Part shown: positions 1-5,627 of the stretch, in pieces
How the letters are laid out: every line of letters starts with the position of its first letter
Position numbering within the stretch: the stretch's first letter is position 1
DNA from: Thiobacillus sp.
GTDB lineage: Bacteria > Pseudomonadota > Gammaproteobacteria > Burkholderiales > Thiobacillaceae
Reading direction: 5' to 3'
Length of the DNA stretch: 6,120 bases
Assembly: GCA_018780025.1 (NCBI GenBank)
Contig: JADMKH010000292.1
Coordinates: forward strand, 1 to 6,120
Made by a program: the position numbers and the translations under genes
The notes under the pieces: model-generated
The model's input: only the letters and a program-made list of their open reading frames with translations
Database searches by the model: none
What the model was told of the DNA's origin: nothing

Positions 1-362
1 TGTGGGACATGGCGCTGAAACCGGCGCACGACCCGCTGGTGCGCATGGCCCTGGTTCCGCGGGTGCTGGAGGCGCGCGGACTTGATGCCACGCCATTGAT
101 CATGGATAAACTGAAAGCCGCACATGACACGCGCATGGTCGAGATTCTGACCCTGATCGAACGCGAAGAGATCGGACATGTTGCTGTCGGCAATCACTGG
201 TTTGGCTGGCTGTGCCGGGCGCGTGGACTGGAACCCGAGGCAATGTTTCGTCAGTTATTGCTTGATTACGACGCGCCGCCACTCAGGCCCCCGTTCAACC
301 TGGAAGCACGCCGCGCTGCCGGGTTCAGCGAACCCGAACTGGACTGGTTGAGAACCCTTTAA
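1..362 (+). CDS. Ferritin-like DUF455 family protein, C-terminal part (5' end outside window)
   Basis: The reading frame is already open at the left edge (first full codon at base 3) and ends at TAA 360-362, giving about 119 C-terminal residues. Full-length members are, from memory, roughly 270 residues, so more than half is missing. The stretch AHDPLVRMALVPRVLEARG is the part I recognise as typical of DUF455 (COG2833). The following helix contains EREEIGHV, an ExxH pair as used for metal binding in ferritin-like di-iron proteins such as MiaE. The family is predicted to be a soluble four-helix-bundle metalloprotein, but its reaction is not known to me. The ATG at base 9 is internal and not a likely start, because conserved sequence reads through it from the edge. 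The gene converges on the minus-strand pair beginning at 366, with a 3-base gap. Family assignment is fairly sure; function is open. Confidence 0.85.
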   Translation, partial: WDMALKPAHDPLVRMALVPRVLEARGLDATPLIMDKLKAAHDTRMVEILTLIEREEIGHVAVGNHWFGWLCRARGLEPEAMFRQLLLDYDAPPLRPPFNLEARRAAGFSEPELDWLRTL

Positions 363-365
363 GCT

Positions 366-836
366 TTACAGTCCCAGCGTTGTTGCCGTCACACTGGCCT
401 GCGCGCGCTGCCACATCCCTTCAAATTCCTGATGCAGCCGGATGGCCGAGTGCGCGTCATCCAGATGGAGTGTGCCGTGGAGTGCGGACTTGTCTGCCCG
501 CACCAGCGTGCCGTGACGATCGGCCAATGCGAATGCCTGATCGGGGCGCGGCATATTCGGGTCGGCCTGGCGGATTTCGATGACGTGCCCGAAGTCGCGC
601 ACCAGTTGCATCAGACGGGGACAGTCGCGCGCAACATGATGAATGTCGTCGAGCAGCAGTTCAATCCTGCGCCCGCCTCCGGCCAAGCACAGCGCGCGCA
701 AGCGGCTGTGGCGCGGCAGCTGGTCGATTTCGAGCAGGCCCAGATCGTGGTCGTACAGCCGCAACTGACGCTGGGTGCTGTCCAGCAGGTCATCGAATGC
801 AGCGCGAAACTCAGCAGGGGTTTCAAAGGGTTTCAT
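366..836 (-). CDS. DUF7931-like small protein (phospholipase-D-like fold without catalytic HKD)
   Basis: This encodes 156 residues starting at ATG 836-834. I prefer this start over the upstream in-frame ATG at 875 because GAGGT (845-849 read on the minus strand) lies 8 bases ahead of it and because the conserved-looking part begins at MKPFETPAEF. The pattern RRIELLLDDIHHVARDCPRL, then EIRQADPN, DQAFALADRHGTLVR and a C-terminal FEGMWQRA resembles the DUF7931 domain. I recall that domain as a phospholipase-D-like module often found after a GNAT acetyltransferase domain. No HxK(x)4D catalytic motif is present, so it is unlikely to be an active phospholipase. There is no signal peptide or membrane segment. 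The start overlaps the end of the upstream hydroxylase gene by 14 bases, which implies co-transcription and probably coupled translation. The coding region is well supported; the role is unknown and the family name is from memory. Confidence 0.8.
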   Translation of the reverse strand: MKPFETPAEFRAAFDDLLDSTQRQLRLYDHDLGLLEIDQLPRHSRLRALCLAGGGRRIELLLDDIHHVARDCPRLMQLVRDFGHVIEIRQADPNMPRPDQAFALADRHGTLVRADKSALHGTLHLDDAHSAIRLHQEFEGMWQRAQASVTATTLGL

Positions 837-1950
837 GGGTGTCGACCTCAAGCCAGCCCGATTCGTACCAATCATAAAAGCGTTCCCGCAATCCGGCTAT
901 CCATGGCGGCGTGAGTCGGCGTTGATCGCCCAGCTGTTGCAGGGAAGCGATTTCATCCATTGCGGGCTGGAACGCTTCGCCATTAATGAAGAAATGTTTA
1001 CCGGAAAACAGCAGGCGTGACTTTGGATTGAGCGCCACGCCCCGTTTGTTTGCCAGCTTGTTGAATGCCGCTTGCGACAGGGGCGCATCCGGCGCGTCGA
1101 AGAACACGTTGGGTTTGGGCTCGGATAAATAACGTCCGGCGAAATCGGCAATGTCGTGCTTGCTCCACTTGATCCGCGCAATCATGGCCTCGATTTTTGC
1201 CAGCATGGCCCGGCTGATTTCGCTGGGGTGAGCAGGCAGACGTAAATCGGGGTCGGCGTAGCGACCCTCGAGCGTGATCGTGTCCTGCAAGTGCATCAAG
1301 AATCCATGCGCCAACTCTTCGGCAGTGGGCGCGCGAAAACCGATCGAATAGGTGGTGCAGGCATCCTCGGCCACGCCGTAATGCGCAATGTGCGGCGGCA
1401 GATACAGCATGTCGCCGGGGCCGAGCACCCACTCGTCTTCCGCCTTGAAGCGACGCAGGATTTTGAGTGGAGCATCGTCCAGTATCGATAAATCGGTTTG
1501 TGCGCTGATTTGCCAGCGCCGGTGTCCCTGGCCCTGTAACAGAAAGACATCATAGGAATCGAAATGGGGCCCCACGCTGCCGCCGGGCACGGCGTAACTC
1601 ACCATCAGATCGTCCAGGCGGGCGTGCGGGATGAAGTTGAACCGGGCCAGCAGGGCGTCTGCTTCGGGGAGCCAGTGATTGAGCGATTGCACCAGCAGCG
1701 TCCATTCGGTTTTGGGCAGGCGTTTGAAATCTGCTGAATTGAATGGGCCATGGTCGAACTGCCAGTGCACACCGCTTCCCTGGACGAGGCGCGACTCGAC
1801 ATCGTCGCGGCCGGCCAGGCGCCGCATTTCCCCGGGCGATAACAGGCCGTTAAAATCCGGTACGGCGTTACGGATCAATAAAGGCCGTTTGTGCCAATAG
1901 TCACGGAGGAAACGAGTGGGGCTCATGCCACCAAGCAAAGTCTTCATCAT
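823..1950 (-). CDS. roxA: Cupin-type ribosomal oxygenase, 50S protein L16 arginine hydroxylase (RoxA/YcfD family)
   Basis: This Fe(II)/2-oxoglutarate-dependent JmjC-like oxygenase belongs to the family whose E. coli member YcfD hydroxylates an arginine of ribosomal protein L16. The 375-residue product is close to E. coli's 373. The N-terminal FLRDYWHKRPLLIRN, then ESRLV, WQFDHGPF, LLVQSLNHW and DDLMVSYAVPGGSVGPHFDSYDVF, follow YcfD block by block. The predicted iron ligands are H129 and D131 (in PHFD) and H190 (in PPHIAHYG). FRAPTAEEL closes the catalytic domain, and residues about 220-375 would form the dimerisation and winged-helix parts. The frame stays open upstream to 2085, but that extension has no counterpart in the family. 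Two adjacent ATGs at 1950 and 1947 match the family N-terminus. There is no Shine-Dalgarno sequence ahead of either, and a TATAAT sits where it would place transcription at about 1950. It is first in a pair with the DUF7931-like gene and divergent from the peroxiredoxin gene. Confidence 0.93.
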   Translation of the reverse strand: MMKTLLGGMSPTRFLRDYWHKRPLLIRNAVPDFNGLLSPGEMRRLAGRDDVESRLVQGSGVHWQFDHGPFNSADFKRLPKTEWTLLVQSLNHWLPEADALLARFNFIPHARLDDLMVSYAVPGGSVGPHFDSYDVFLLQGQGHRRWQISAQTDLSILDDAPLKILRRFKAEDEWVLGPGDMLYLPPHIAHYGVAEDACTTYSIGFRAPTAEELAHGFLMHLQDTITLEGRYADPDLRLPAHPSEISRAMLAKIEAMIARIKWSKHDIADFAGRYLSEPKPNVFFDAPDAPLSQAAFNKLANKRGVALNPKSRLLFSGKHFFINGEAFQPAMDEIASLQQLGDQRRLTPPWIAGLRERFYDWYESGWLEVDTHETL

Positions 1951-1956
1951 AAAATT

Positions 1957-1962
1957 ATTATA
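1957..1962 (-). promoter_or_regulatory. Possible -10 box of roxA promoter
   Basis: The minus strand reads TATAAT here, a perfect match to the sigma-70 -10 consensus. The start point expected from it is near 1950, which coincides with the first roxA ATG and would give a leaderless mRNA. No convincing -35 hexamer sits 16-18 bases upstream; TTAACA at 1984-1989 is 21 bases away, too far for a usual spacer. The local sequence is AT-rich, so a chance match is possible. Confidence 0.4.
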
Positions 1963-1982
1963 ACGATGCAGGGCGGATTGGC

Positions 1983-1994
1983 CTGTTAAAATGC
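1983..1994 (+). promoter_or_regulatory. Extended -10 promoter element of the bcp-slyD unit
   Basis: CTGTTAAAATGC contains an extended -10 (TG at 1984-1985, one base, then TAAAAT at 1987-1992). The predicted start is about 1999, leaving a leader of about 25 bases that contains the GGAG ribosome binding site (2014-2017, 6 bases before the ATG at 2024). No good -35 is visible, which extended -10 promoters can tolerate. The same 12 bases recur ahead of accA at 3019-3030. Confidence 0.55.
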
Positions 1995-2023
1995 TGTCCG
2001 AAAAACAGAGGTCGGAGTCATAA

Positions 2024-2488
2024 ATGCTTAAGGTAGGGATGCGTGCACCGGATTTTTCCAATCCGGACGCTGACATGAACAACATTGAATTGTCCCAGTT
2101 TCAGGGCAAAACACTTGTTCTGTATTTTTATGTGCGCGACGATACGCCAGGGTGCACCACCGAGGCGATCGAGTTTACCGACCTGGAAAATAAATTCACC
2201 AGGCTGGGTGCCGAGGTGTTGGGTGTGTCCCGCGACGATTGCATCAAACATAGTGAATTTCGGGACAAGCATGGCATCAGCGTGACGTTGCTGGCTGACA
2301 AGGATCTCGCAACGTGCGCGGCCTATGGCGTGCTACAGGACAAAGAAGTGGACGGCGTCATGCGTAAAAGCATTGTACGTTCCACTTTCATCATCGACAG
2401 GCAGGGCATCATCCGTCACGCTCTGTATGGCGTTTCAAGTCGCGGTCACGCGGAAGAAATACTTCAACTGGTAAAGGAACTGAATTGA
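2024..2488 (+). CDS. bcp: Thioredoxin-dependent peroxiredoxin, Bcp/PrxQ family
   Basis: This cytosolic thiol peroxidase reduces hydrogen peroxide and organic hydroperoxides using thioredoxin. It has 154 residues, the usual Bcp size. The thioredoxin-fold order is complete: GMRAPDF at the N-terminus, FYVRDDTPGCTTEA with peroxidatic Cys44 and Thr41/Pro42, LGVSRD, and the RSTFIID strand that carries the conserved active-site Arg119. E. coli Bcp has a resolving cysteine five residues after the peroxidatic one; here that position (49) is Ile. The only other cysteines are Cys73 and Cys98, so resolution must use one of these or an external thiol. FYV replaces the more usual FYP ahead of the active site. 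The start at 2024 is supported by GGAG 6 bases upstream. The gene is divergent from roxA and overlaps slyD by four bases. Confidence 0.95.
   Translation: MLKVGMRAPDFSNPDADMNNIELSQFQGKTLVLYFYVRDDTPGCTTEAIEFTDLENKFTRLGAEVLGVSRDDCIKHSEFRDKHGISVTLLADKDLATCAAYGVLQDKEVDGVMRKSIVRSTFIIDRQGIIRHALYGVSSRGHAEEILQLVKELN
2474..2478 (+). promoter_or_regulatory. Shine-Dalgarno sequence deciding the slyD TTG start
   Basis: AAGGA lies inside the last codons of the peroxiredoxin gene, 6 bases before the TTG at 2485. This spacing is what fixes a non-ATG start for slyD, because there is no nearby in-frame ATG before the conserved N-terminal strand. Confidence 0.7.
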
Positions 2489-2967
2489 ATATCGGAAAAG
2501 ACACCGTCGTCACCATCACCTACATCGTCCGCGACATGGAGGGCAAGCTGCTTGAAGAGAGTGAAGATCCGGTCAGCTACTTGCACGGCGGCTATGACAA
2601 CATCTTCCCGTTGGTGGAGCAGGCGCTGGAAGGCAAGGCCGTGGGCGATAACATCGAACTGAAATTGCAGCCTGCCGACGCCTTTGGCGAACTCGATGAA
2701 GAACTGGTGCGCCTGGAGCCGCGTGACGGTTTCCCCGCAGACATGGAGGTGGGCATGCAGTTCGTCGGCTCCCCCCTCGATGGCGGCGAGGAGATGCTCT
2801 ATACCGTGACCGACATCGCCGATGACAAGGTCGTGGTCGATGGCAATCACCCGTATGCAGGTCATGCCGTGCATTTTCTGTGTACGGTGACGGAAGTGCG
2901 CGCGGCAACGCCCGACGAAGTTTCGCATCGTCATGCGCACGGCGCGCACGGTCACGCCCATCATTGA
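2485..2967 (+). CDS. slyD: FKBP-type peptidyl-prolyl cis-trans isomerase, SlyD-like
   Basis: SlyD-type proteins are cytosolic prolyl isomerases and chaperones; the E. coli protein also binds nickel and helps hydrogenase maturation. The product has 160 residues. The N-terminal FKBP half includes VTITYIVRDMEGKLLEES, SYLHGGYDNIFPLVEQALEG and the PADAFGELDEELVRLEPR region. The insert-in-flap chaperone domain spans roughly residues 65-120, and VVVDGNHPYAGHAVHF returns to the FKBP fold, as in E. coli. The tail from residue 148 has seven histidines in 13 residues but no cysteine, so it is a shorter and simpler metal-binding tail than E. coli's His/Cys-rich one. Translation starts at TTG, which overlaps the peroxiredoxin stop as TTGA, with AAGGA upstream. 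This points to coupled translation of the two proteins. A paralogous FkpB/SlpA identity is less likely because of the His tail. Confidence 0.93.
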   Translation: MNIGKDTVVTITYIVRDMEGKLLEESEDPVSYLHGGYDNIFPLVEQALEGKAVGDNIELKLQPADAFGELDEELVRLEPRDGFPADMEVGMQFVGSPLDGGEEMLYTVTDIADDKVVVDGNHPYAGHAVHFLCTVTEVRAATPDEVSHRHAHGAHGHAHH

Positions 2968-3018
2968 TTTGCAGGAATGATCCGGATGGCACGGGTCTGA
3001 ACGTTTATCGGCGCAGGG

Positions 3019-3030
3019 CTGTTAAAATGC
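3019..3030 (+). promoter_or_regulatory. Extended -10 promoter element of the accA-tilS unit
   Basis: CTGTTAAAATGC, identical over 12 bases to the element at 1983-1994, gives TG (3020-3021) and TAAAAT (3023-3028). Transcription would start near 3035, leaving a leader of about 25 bases to the accA ATG at 3060. No clear -35 is seen at normal spacing; CTGAAC at 2997-3002 is a weak match about 20 bases away. There is no obvious rho-independent terminator between slyD and this element, so read-through from slyD into accA is possible. Confidence 0.55.
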
Positions 3031-3059
3031 CCGGCTAACTTGTTTTCCATGGTTGTTGA

Positions 3060-4028
3060 ATGAAAACCACTTTCCTCGACTTTGAACAGCCGATTGCCGA
3101 ACTCGAAGGCAAGATCGAAGAGTTGCGCTTCGTGCAGGACGACTCTGCGCTGGATATTTCGGAAGAAATCCGGCGTCTGCAGAAAAAAAGCCAGACGCTG
3201 ACCAAAGACATTTACGCCAAGCTGAATGCCTGGCAGGTGTCGCAGGTGGCGCGCCATCCGCAGCGGCCTTATACGCTCGATTATGTGCAGGGCCTGTTTA
3301 CCGATTTTGCCGAGCTTCGCGGTGACCGCTCTTATGCGGATGATGCGGCGATTGTCGGTGGCATGGCGCGCTTCAACGGCGAGCCGGTGATGGTGATCGG
3401 CCACCAGAAGGGTCGCGACACCAAGGAAAAAATCCACCGTAATTTTGGGATGCCGCGCCCCGAGGGCTATCGCAAGGCATTGCGGCTGATGCGGCTGGCT
3501 GAAAAATTCAGCCTGCCGATTTTCACCTTCATCGACACCCCCGGCGCCTACCCCGGCATTGGTGCCGAGGAGCGTGGCCAGTCAGAAGCCATCGCCCGTA
3601 ATTTGTATGTGATGGCCGAACTGAAAACGCCGGTGATTTGCACCATTGTCGGTGAGGGCGGTTCGGGCGGCGCGCTGGCCATTGGCGTCGGCGACCGCAC
3701 ATTGATCCTGCAATATTCCACCTATTCGGTCATCTCGCCCGAAGGGTGTGCTTCCATTCTGTGGAAGAGCGCAGACAAGGCGTCAGTCGCTGCCGAAACC
3801 CTGGGCATCACCGCTGACCGGCTGAAAGCAAACGGACTGGTCGATCGGATCATCGACGAACCCCTGGGCGGCGCGCAACGTGACTGGGACAGCATGTTTC
3901 AGTCGATGCGCCGCGCGTTGACCGACACGCTCGCCGATTTGAAAAAACTGCCCCTCGATGGCTTGCTGGACGCGCGCTACAAACGGCTGCGGGCGTATGG
4001 CAGCTTCAAGGAAACTCCTGCCAAATAA
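3060..4028 (+). CDS. accA: Acetyl-CoA carboxylase carboxyltransferase subunit alpha
   Basis: AccA with AccD transfers the carboxyl group from biotin on AccB to acetyl-CoA, making malonyl-CoA in the first committed step of fatty acid synthesis. The 322-residue product is complete and close to E. coli's 319. The N-terminal helical region starts TTFLDFEQPIAELEGKIEEL; the crotonase-like carboxyltransferase core follows, with AELRGDRSYADD (84-95), GHQKGRDTKEKI, NFGMPRPEGYRKA, FIDTPGAYPG (157-166) and the oxyanion-hole glycine stretch GEGGSGGALA (198-207). SPEGCASILWK (226-236) is also conserved. The ATG at 3060 matches the family N-terminus, but no good Shine-Dalgarno precedes it. A four-codon ORF (ATG 3049, stop TGA 3061-3063) overlaps the start as ATGA. 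tilS follows after 7 bases, and the pair is common in betaproteobacteria. Confidence 0.98.
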   Translation: MKTTFLDFEQPIAELEGKIEELRFVQDDSALDISEEIRRLQKKSQTLTKDIYAKLNAWQVSQVARHPQRPYTLDYVQGLFTDFAELRGDRSYADDAAIVGGMARFNGEPVMVIGHQKGRDTKEKIHRNFGMPRPEGYRKALRLMRLAEKFSLPIFTFIDTPGAYPGIGAEERGQSEAIARNLYVMAELKTPVICTIVGEGGSGGALAIGVGDRTLILQYSTYSVISPEGCASILWKSADKASVAAETLGITADRLKANGLVDRIIDEPLGGAQRDWDSMFQSMRRALTDTLADLKKLPLDGLLDARYKRLRAYGSFKETPAK

Positions 4029-4031
4029 GGA
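4027..4031 (+). promoter_or_regulatory. Shine-Dalgarno sequence deciding the tilS GTG start
   Basis: AAGGA overlaps the accA stop codon (TAA 4026-4028) and stands 4 bases before the GTG at 4036. The spacing is short but usable, and the position favours this GTG over the upstream in-frame ATG at 3958, which would lie well inside accA. Confidence 0.6.
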
Positions 4032-4035
4032 TATC

Positions 4036-5385
4036 GTGAGCCGGGTGGCGGCCTGCCTGGCGCGTCACGTGCCGCCGCATGCGCGCCTGACGCTGGCGCT
4101 ATCAGGCGGACTTGATTCCGTTGTCCTGCTCCATGCGCTGAATGTATTGCGCCCCCATTCATTCGACTTGCACGCCGTGCATGTTCATCATGGTCTGTCG
4201 TCTCGCGCCGATGACTGGGAACAGTTCTGCGCGCAAATCTGTGCCGCGTTGGCAGTTGAATTAAGCGTTCACCGCATCCGCATTGCTGAATCCGATCCGG
4301 CCGGCATCGAGGCCGCAGCGCGGCGCGAGCGGCGCCAAATATTTGCGGCGCTGGACACGGATTTTCTGCTTACCGCACATCACAAGAACGATCAGGCCGA
4401 AACCCTGATGCTGCAATTGCTGCGCGGCGCAGGACCGAAAGGCTTGTCTGCAATGGCCGAATTGCAGCGCTTGCCAGACTGGTATGCGGCGCAGCTGCGG
4501 CCGCTGTTACCGGTCACGCGTGCCGAGTTGTGGTGTTATGCGCAGACGCATGCGCTCGACTGGGTTGAAGACGAGAGCAATCTTGACACCCGGTATCGGC
4601 GCAATGCCTTGCGTCAGCAGGTCATGCCCTTGCTCGACGCGCATTTTCCCGGCGTTTCCAACACGCTTGCCCGCGCGGCGGCGCTGCAGGCCGATGCGGC
4701 CGAATTACTGGACGATCTGGCGCGGCTCGATGCGCAGGCGGCCATTGATGGCGCGCGTCTCGATTGCCCGTTGCTGGCTGCCTTGTCGATCCCGCGTGCG
4801 CGTAACCTGTTGCGATATTTCATCGGGCTGCAGGGGTGGCCCATGCCTAATGCGCGGCGGTTGAACGAAGCGCTCCACCAGTTGCTCGATGCCCACCCGG
4901 CTGCGCGCATGTGCGTCAACCTGGGCGGTGCCGACCTGCATCGCTTCCGGGACGGCGCCTATCTGGTTCCGGCACGGGCGCTGCCGGTTCAGGCGCCGAA
5001 GGTGTGGCGGGGTGAGCCCTTCATCGCGCTGGAAGCGGTTGGGCTGCGGGTGGCGTTCACGCCCACCGTGGGGTCAGGCTTGAAGCGCACTTTGCTGGAT
5101 GCTGGCCGGACCGAGTTGCGCCTGAGAGAAGGGCGCGAGCGGATGCGGCTGACCCCGGGCGGCCCGCATCGCACCCTTAAAAACCTGTTGCAGGAATCGG
5201 CGATCCCCCCCTGGGAGCGTGAGCGGCTGCCGTTGTTGGTGTGTGACGGTCGTCTTGTCTGGGCAGCGGGGCTTGGCGTGGATGCGGACTTCAAGGCTGG
5301 ACCCGGCGAAGCCGGCGTCATGCCAGCGTGCGTCCAGACAAGCGGAAATAATGAGCGGATCAGCCAGCCAGGTCTTCGAGCCTGA
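4036..5385 (+). CDS. tilS: tRNA(Ile)-lysidine synthetase
   Basis: TilS attaches lysine to C34 of the CAU-anticodon tRNA-Ile with ATP, switching decoding from AUG to AUA and charging from Met to Ile; it is essential in most bacteria. From GTG 4036 the product has 449 residues (E. coli 432). The N-terminal PP-loop ATPase shows SGGLDS (23-28), then VHVHHGLS (48-55), AHHKNDQAET (114-123) and DESNLDTRYRRNALR (179-193), all TilS hallmarks. A helical substrate-binding domain covers about 205-330. The C-terminal domain has GGPHRTLKNLLQE, IPPWERERLPLLV and WAAGLGVDADF. About 20 residues after that are not recognisable and may be a lineage-specific tail. An upstream in-frame ATG at 3958 would add 26 residues read out of frame from accA, so I reject it. 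It is probably co-transcribed with accA. Confidence 0.96.
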   Translation: MSRVAACLARHVPPHARLTLALSGGLDSVVLLHALNVLRPHSFDLHAVHVHHGLSSRADDWEQFCAQICAALAVELSVHRIRIAESDPAGIEAAARRERRQIFAALDTDFLLTAHHKNDQAETLMLQLLRGAGPKGLSAMAELQRLPDWYAAQLRPLLPVTRAELWCYAQTHALDWVEDESNLDTRYRRNALRQQVMPLLDAHFPGVSNTLARAAALQADAAELLDDLARLDAQAAIDGARLDCPLLAALSIPRARNLLRYFIGLQGWPMPNARRLNEALHQLLDAHPAARMCVNLGGADLHRFRDGAYLVPARALPVQAPKVWRGEPFIALEAVGLRVAFTPTVGSGLKRTLLDAGRTELRLREGRERMRLTPGGPHRTLKNLLQESAIPPWERERLPLLVCDGRLVWAAGLGVDADFKAGPGEAGVMPACVQTSGNNERISQPGLRA

Positions 5386-5557
5386 TTTTCCCGGTCAGAT
5401 CAAACCGTCCGCCGCTTTTAAGCGCTAGCCAGGCAACCTTGTTGGCCAATTGCCCGCATAAGCGATAGGCGGTCGGGCCCGGAAAATCATGTGGGGGTTC
5501 CGGCACCTGCATTGCTGATGCGAGCCGACTGCCTGGAGACAAGCCTGGGTGGCTCAT
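5360..5557 (-). CDS. Doubtful small ORF antisense to the tilS 3' end
   Basis: The frame encodes 65 residues from ATG 5557 to TGA at 5360, overlapping the last 26 bases of tilS on the opposite strand and filling most of the tilS-ndk gap. I do not recognise it. Residues 28-65 (TAYRLCGQLANKVAWLALKS, then GRFDLTG and IRLEDLAG) have a protein-like mix with an amphipathic stretch, while the first 25 residues are Pro/Gly/Ser-rich and look random. An in-frame TAG lies just upstream of the ATG, and no clear Shine-Dalgarno is present. A hand count gives about 60% G or C at third positions, which does not discriminate. It could be a real small protein, the remnant of a longer gene, or chance. Confidence 0.25.
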   Translation of the reverse strand: MSHPGLSPGSRLASAMQVPEPPHDFPGPTAYRLCGQLANKVAWLALKSGGRFDLTGKIRLEDLAG

Positions 5558-5627
5558 GGTACTCTAGCGGGCTGATTTTCATGGTTTTTATCGTTTTTTC
5601 CCACCTGACCCTCTCTGGAGCATAAAC
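5386..5627. other. tilS-ndk intergenic region
   Basis: This 242-base gap has no recognisable RNA gene. Small inverted repeats are CGCTT/AAGCG (5413-5424), TTGGCCAA (5442-5449) nested in GGCAA/TTGCC (5432-5454), CGGGCCCG (5474-5481) and CCGGAA/TTCCGG (5479-5484 with 5498-5503). None is followed by a T-run that would make a standard terminator. A T-rich stretch at 5584-5601 precedes the ndk ribosome binding site; ndk's promoter must lie here, but I cannot name a convincing -10/-35 pair. TG at 5557-5558 with TACTCT at 5560-5565 is a weak extended -10 candidate. Confidence 0.5.

Noticed and set aside
432..914. Long + strand frame (160 codons) opposite the DUF7931-like gene
   Set aside because: It is the antiparallel shadow of a well-supported minus-strand gene, with no ribosome binding site and no recognisable protein features.
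1951..2085. 45-codon N-terminal extension of the roxA frame up to an ATG at 2085
   Set aside because: It runs through both promoter-like elements into the bcp coding region, and the extra residues do not match the family; homologous sequence starts at the ATG pair 1950/1947.
2464..2964. Minus-strand frame of 166 codons opposite slyD
   Set aside because: SlyD is unmistakable on the + strand; the opposite frame is a GC-rich mirror effect.
2980..2987. ATCCGGAT palindrome after slyD as a terminator or operator
   Set aside because: It has no loop and no following T-run, and eight-base palindromes are frequent.
3183..3189. A7 run in accA as a possible programmed frameshift site
   Set aside because: The accA frame is complete on both sides, no downstream stimulatory structure is evident, and the alternative frame gives no useful product.
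2961..3437. Minus-strand frame of 158 codons opposite the accA 5' end
   Set aside because: It is a shadow of accA, and its translation shows no family features.
5205..5211. C7 run in tilS as a possible phase-variable tract
   Set aside because: It encodes the conserved IPPW motif and the frame is intact; seven Cs is common by chance in GC-rich DNA.
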